37,067 nucleotides of DNA from positions 1 through 37,067 of the forward strand of contig WTHR01000213.1 in the NCBI GenBank assembly GCA_011523045.1, written 5' to 3'. Shown one piece after another: positions 33,567 to 37,067 of this stretch. A program made the position numbers and the translations under genes. The notes beneath the pieces are model-generated. The model made no database searches. It saw only the letters and a list, made by a program, of their open reading frames with translations, and was not told the origin of the DNA. Position 1 is the first letter of the stretch; the number at the start of each line of letters is the position of its first letter. Source of the DNA: Gammaproteobacteria bacterium (lineage in GTDB: Bacteria > Pseudomonadota > Gammaproteobacteria > Arenicellales > UBA868).

Positions 33567-34589
33567 CTAATCGGCGAGATTTAATTCCTTACCGTAGCCA
33601 AAAAGGCCCGGGGTGCCCCCAGTGTGGACGAAGAGGCTCGATTGATCCTCGCGGCTGGCGCGGACATGGTTCAGGCACGCCGCCATCGATTTTCCGGTGT
33701 AAACCGGGTCGAGCAGCAGACCCTCGCGCTGGGCGCACAGATTAATGGCCTCAAGTGTCTGCTCATTGAGTTTGCCGTAGCCAGGCTGGAATGTCTCATC
33801 GGTAATCTCGATATCTTCAGGTTTTACGGGGTTTTCCAATTTGAGCAGAGCGGCGATTTCTTCGCAGCGCTGTTTGATCCTTTGTTGCTGCGAAGTTCGG
33901 TCTCGCCTGACACAGACACCGATCACAGGTTTAAGCCAGTTATGTGACCGCAATCCAAAAAGAAGTCCCGCATGTGTGCTGCCGCTTCCTGAAGCGACGA
34001 AGATGTGACTGATCTCATCTTCCAGGCTCTCCAACTGACCCAGGAGCTCTGAGGCGGCCCGCACGTACCCCAGTGCGCCAAGCGGCGGATGGCCGGGGGC
34101 CAAAGGAATGATATAGGGCTGCCTGCCTGCGGCGCGTAGTTGATCGGCGATCCTGTTGAGATTGGCATCCGCCCCGTTTTCGTCCTCGCCCTCAGGATAG
34201 GTGTGCAGGGTAGCTCCCAGCAGGCGGTCCAGCAGGACGTTGCCGGATTGCCGGTAGGCCGCCCCGGTATCCCCGACGCGTTCTTCAAGTTGAATGTGGC
34301 AATCAAGCCCCAGCTTTGCCGCAGCGGCTGCGGCCATGCGGACAAAGTTGGACTGGACGGCGCCTGTGATCAATATGGTGTCCGCATGCTGCTGAAGCGC
34401 TTCACCGAAGTAGTATTCAAGCTGGCGGGCTTTGTTTCCTCCCATCGCGAGCCCGGTACAGTCATCACGTTTGACGTATAGCGCTCCCCGTCCCAGCACC
34501 CCGCTGAGATTGTTCAGTCGCTCGATCGGCGTTGGGGTATGGGCAAGCGGAATTCTGGGCAGGAGATCGAGGTTTGCGCTGATGGACAT
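33567..34589 (-). CDS. PLP-dependent D-cysteine desulfhydrase / L-cysteate sulfo-lyase-like enzyme
   Basis: This is a 340-residue fold-type II PLP enzyme of the ACC deaminase/D-cysteine desulfhydrase group. The PLP lysine is K53 in AMGGNKARQLEYY, with the phosphate loop in ASGSGSTHAG and the C-terminal VYTGKSMAAC and FVHTGGTPGLFGY blocks. Members include DcyD (D-cysteine to pyruvate, H2S and ammonia), CuyA (L-cysteate to pyruvate, sulfite and ammonia) and ACC deaminase. DcyD and CuyA are similar in length and cannot be separated here. It lies 71 bases downstream of the MttB-like gene on the same strand, so it may be read in that operon. No sulfite exporter is adjacent. Confidence 0.8.
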   Translation of the reverse strand: MSISANLDLLPRIPLAHTPTPIERLNNLSGVLGRGALYVKRDDCTGLAMGGNKARQLEYYFGEALQQHADTILITGAVQSNFVRMAAAAAAKLGLDCHIQLEERVGDTGAAYRQSGNVLLDRLLGATLHTYPEGEDENGADANLNRIADQLRAAGRQPYIIPLAPGHPPLGALGYVRAASELLGQLESLEDEISHIFVASGSGSTHAGLLFGLRSHNWLKPVIGVCVRRDRTSQQQRIKQRCEEIAALLKLENPVKPEDIEITDETFQPGYGKLNEQTLEAINLCAQREGLLLDPVYTGKSMAACLNHVRASREDQSSLFVHTGGTPGLFGYGKELNLAD

Positions 34590-34660
34590 CCGGACCTGTG
34601 CTCAAGTGAATACGCTACAGCGCAAATATATCGTGACGCGGTTTGAAAATGTTGGGGCGG

Positions 34661-36190
34661 TTACGCGCTCAAGGAGGCGCCCCCGGCCTGGGTGCGTTGC
34701 TCGATGAAGGCGTCGATCTCCTCGAGAAGCGACTGATCCAGCGGCGGGGGCGTAAAGTCTGCCAACGCGGCTCTTGCAATGCGATTGGCCCGCCGAGTGG
34801 CATCCACCGAGCCATTCTCGGTCCAGGTTTCAAAGTTCGACCAGTCTGAGAGCAGCGGGGCATAAAACGCGGTTTCGTACCGAGCAAGCGTATGCTGGGT
34901 GCCAAAAAAGTGTCCACCAGGTTCGATCTCATCAAAAGCGGATGCAGCCAGCGTGTCTTCGTCACAGATGACGGGCTGCATCAGGCTTGCAAACATCTGC
35001 AGCATTTCAACGTCGATAACAAATTTTTCCAAAGAAGCGGTCAGGCCGCCTTCCAGCCAACCAGCGCCGTGCAGGAGAATATTGCACCCGCCCATGATGG
35101 CGCCCCAGCAGGACATCTGTGATTCATAAGCAGACTGCGCATCAGGTGCGTTGGACGCGTTAACGTTCGAGGTCCGATAGGGAAGGCGGTATCGGCGGGC
35201 AAGTTGACCCGAAGCAAAAGCTGCCTTGACATACTCAGGGGTACCAAATGCCGGCGCCCCGGTTTTCATATCAACATTGCTTGTGAACCCGCCGTACACC
35301 ACTGGGGCGCCGGGTTGGACGATTTGCGCCAGGGCAATACCGGCCAGGGCTTCGGCGTTCTGCTGTGCCAGCGCACCGGGAAGCGTGACCGGCGCCATGG
35401 CACCCGCCAGGGTAAATGGTGTCAGGATCATCGCTTGGCGCGCTTTCGCGAAGTCAATAATCCCCGCACACATCAGCTCATCGAGCTGCAGCGGCGAGTT
35501 GGCGTTCACCACCGTGTAACAGTGCACTTTTGATTCAAAGGTCTGACGGTCCATGCCGTAAGCCATCCTGAGAATCTCAAGAGAATCTGCGACCGCTTCG
35601 CGGCCGCGGGAGTAGATGAAGGTCGGCTTATCGGTCAGGGTGACTACCGACCGGGTCATGTGGAGATGACGGACGTTCGTTGGCAGATCCTGCGGCTCAA
35701 CCATCGGTGTCGTGAGATGGATCACGTCGTAGTTTTGCGCCATCCGCAAAAGGTCACGGAATGCGTCGTGTGTCCCCGCCCGTCGTCCGTTCTCAAGATC
35801 AGAGTAATGCGGTGGACCGCCCACAGTGGCGAAGACCAGATTGTTGTCACCAACCTCAAACCATCGGTTCGCAGAACGCCCGTGCATGGTAAACGTCGGC
35901 GGTGCAGGCATGACCGTCTGCAGCAGCAAGTCAGGGTCAAAGCGCACCATCAGCGTGTCTTCGCTAACGACGAAACCCGCGTCGCGGTAGTGCCCCCGGG
36001 CTTCTTCGCTCAGCACTTTGATGCCTTTATCACGCAGGAGATTGAGCGAGGCGAGGTGAATCGCCTCGATTTCGTCTTCGCTGAACTGGGCAATCGGCGG
36101 GTAGGGGTTCTTTATTCGTAGCCAGGAGTCGCCCGGTTGCGGCGCGGGCCGTGACTCACTGCGACGAGGTCGTTTGCGATTTCGCGCCAT
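34661..36190 (-). CDS. MttB-superfamily (trimethylamine methyltransferase-like) protein, non-pyrrolysine
   Basis: The protein has 509 residues. The family's TIM-barrel methyltransferases move a methyl group from a quaternary or tertiary amine to a corrinoid protein. The ORF has no in-frame TAG, so it is the non-pyrrolysine type, which includes glycine betaine, proline betaine and carnitine demethylases. Recognisable blocks are FATVGGPPHYSDLENGRRAGT, FAKARQAMILTPFTLAGAMAPVTLPGAL, and the SNAPDAQSAYESQMSCWGAIMGGCN region in the second half. It sits 42 bases after the stop of a dimethylglycine dehydrogenase-type gene on the same strand. No corrinoid protein or activase is in the window, which a classical MttB would need; it may be encoded elsewhere or the enzyme may work differently. 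Substrate unknown. Confidence 0.85.
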   Translation of the reverse strand: MARNRKRPRRSESRPAPQPGDSWLRIKNPYPPIAQFSEDEIEAIHLASLNLLRDKGIKVLSEEARGHYRDAGFVVSEDTLMVRFDPDLLLQTVMPAPPTFTMHGRSANRWFEVGDNNLVFATVGGPPHYSDLENGRRAGTHDAFRDLLRMAQNYDVIHLTTPMVEPQDLPTNVRHLHMTRSVVTLTDKPTFIYSRGREAVADSLEILRMAYGMDRQTFESKVHCYTVVNANSPLQLDELMCAGIIDFAKARQAMILTPFTLAGAMAPVTLPGALAQQNAEALAGIALAQIVQPGAPVVYGGFTSNVDMKTGAPAFGTPEYVKAAFASGQLARRYRLPYRTSNVNASNAPDAQSAYESQMSCWGAIMGGCNILLHGAGWLEGGLTASLEKFVIDVEMLQMFASLMQPVICDEDTLAASAFDEIEPGGHFFGTQHTLARYETAFYAPLLSDWSNFETWTENGSVDATRRANRIARAALADFTPPPLDQSLLEEIDAFIEQRTQAGGASLSA

Positions 36191-36232
36191 GAGAAGATCT
36201 AGTGATAGGGGTGATTTCTAAAGCGGAGCAGA

Positions 36233-37067
36233 TTACCCCCGCATTCTGGCACCTTGGGGGTCCCAGGCAGGTTCGGTCAGGGTGACCGCCCCGCGCCGTT
36301 TGCCAACGACATCCACCATCAGGGCGCCGTTGCTCTCATCAACGTCGGCATCGAGCAGGCCCATCGCGAGGCTCTTGGCAGTATGGTGCCCAAAGCCGCC
36401 CGACGTCACAAAACCCACCCGCTTGTCGTTCTGCCAGATCGGCTCATATCCCGAGGCATCGGCATCATCGGCATCAATCTCAAGGGTCACCAGCCGTTGC
36501 CCCACACTTCCTTCAGATCGTTCTTTGGCCGCTGCCTCATGACCGACAAAGTCATCGCGGGACCAGTCAATCCATCGATCCATCCCGGTCATGCCCGGAG
36601 TGCGATCCTGGGTGAATTCTGCGCTCCAGATGCCAAAACTCTTCTCCAGCCGCAATGCGTTCATGGCGTAGAACCCGAACTCTTTTATATCCTGACCGGC
36701 GCCGGCTTCCAGCAGGATGTCTCGCAGAGTGATGTGCTCAGCGGCACCGCAGTTGATTTCATAGCCAAGTTCCCCGCAAACCGAGAGTCGTGCGACTTTG
36801 GCACGAATCAGGCCCACGTCCATCGTCGCGCAACCCATGAAGGGCAGTTCTGTATCAACGTCCTGATGGGTCAGCGCGGAAAGCACTTCTCGGGATTTCG
36901 GACCTGCTATCCCAAAACCGACCATTGCGTCAGAGACATCCCGTACGTCGACCCCGTCACGGCGATGATCATCAAACCACCGCATGTGCCAACTGCGAAG
37001 GTAGTAAGACCCCATGATCCACCACCGGCCATCGCCCCAGTTGAACAGGGTGAGATCCCCTTTGAGA
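36233..37067 (-). CDS. FAD-dependent dehydrogenase with folate-binding GcvT domain, C-terminal part only (DMGDH/sarcosine dehydrogenase-like)
   Basis: The gene runs off the right edge, and the reading frame is open to 37066, so only the last 278 residues are visible. They form the aminomethyltransferase (GcvT) domain found at the C-terminus of dimethylglycine and sarcosine dehydrogenases. Marks are GFGIAGPKSREVLSALT, VARLSVCGELGYEI, ALRLEKSFGIWSAEFTQD, and RVGFVTSGGFGHHTAKSLAMGL. The whole enzymes are 800-860 residues: an N-terminal FAD domain oxidises the N-methyl group and the C-terminal domain passes it to tetrahydrofolate as methylene-THF. DMSP demethylase (DmdA) shares the fold, but the sequence pattern here fits the dehydrogenase. 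The ATG at 37015 is internal. It is upstream of, and probably co-transcribed with, the MttB-like gene. Confidence 0.85.
   Translation of the reverse strand, partial: LKGDLTLFNWGDGRWWIMGSYYLRSWHMRWFDDHRRDGVDVRDVSDAMVGFGIAGPKSREVLSALTHQDVDTELPFMGCATMDVGLIRAKVARLSVCGELGYEINCGAAEHITLRDILLEAGAGQDIKEFGFYAMNALRLEKSFGIWSAEFTQDRTPGMTGMDRWIDWSRDDFVGHEAAAKERSEGSVGQRLVTLEIDADDADASGYEPIWQNDKRVGFVTSGGFGHHTAKSLAMGLLDADVDESNGALMVDVVGKRRGAVTLTEPAWDPQGARMRG

Noticed and set aside
34661-36190. Pyrrolysine-containing MttB
   Set aside because: The frame has no in-frame TAG and the protein is full length without readthrough.
1-37067. tRNA, rRNA, CRISPR array, insertion sequence or prophage
   Set aside because: I scanned for cloverleaf ends, regular repeats with spacers, transposase motifs and integrases by eye and saw none; small or divergent elements could be missed.

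Overview
The window looks like a chromosomal segment of a free-living, probably aerobic gammaproteobacterium. The left end shows this best. purN, purM, hda, wrbA, arsC and a yihY-type gene lie together, much as I recall from Pseudomonas and relatives, and a very long NAD-dependent glutamate dehydrogenase follows. Every gene is close-packed and intact apart from the two cut by the window ends. I see no insertion sequence, prophage, CRISPR array, rRNA or tRNA.

Region 1 (1-6380) holds purine synthesis (purMN), the initiation regulator Hda, a CDP-alcohol phosphatidyltransferase, WrbA and ArsC-type redox proteins, a LysM lipoprotein with an unusual triple Cys repeat, and a YihY membrane protein. 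Region 2 (6381-9223) is a three-gene export or envelope cluster: a thioredoxin-fold protein, a TolC-type channel and a short HlyD-type adaptor, with no inner-membrane pump. Region 3 (9224-20697) is housekeeping and central metabolism: proS, NAD-glutamate dehydrogenase, acetoacetyl-CoA synthetase, a secreted unknown protein, a small unknown protein, lgt and a YfcE-type phosphoesterase.

Region 4 (20749-26118) is an accessory-looking catabolic cluster. An alpha/beta hydrolase and a luciferase-like flavin monooxygenase face a PhzF-family protein, an amidinotransferase-fold enzyme and an M20 deacylase. It may degrade or remodel a guanidino or acylated nitrogen compound whose identity the sequence does not reveal. 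dinB follows.

Region 5 (27384-37067) is the most coherent system. ppc is divergent from mcl-mtkA-mtkB, so three enzymes of the C2-releasing half of the serine cycle sit together: PEP carboxylase, malate-CoA ligase and malyl-CoA lyase. Next to them, on the minus strand, lie a non-pyrrolysine MttB-superfamily methyltransferase, the C-terminal part of a dimethylglycine/sarcosine dehydrogenase-type FAD enzyme with a folate-binding GcvT domain, and a PLP-dependent D-cysteine desulfhydrase/L-cysteate lyase-like enzyme. The simplest reading is a methylated-amine demethylation unit whose C1 units enter tetrahydrofolate and are assimilated through the serine cycle, ending in glyoxylate and acetyl-CoA. 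This is inferred from family and context. The rest of the serine cycle (glyA, serine-glyoxylate aminotransferase, hydroxypyruvate reductase, glycerate kinase, malate dehydrogenase) is not in the window.
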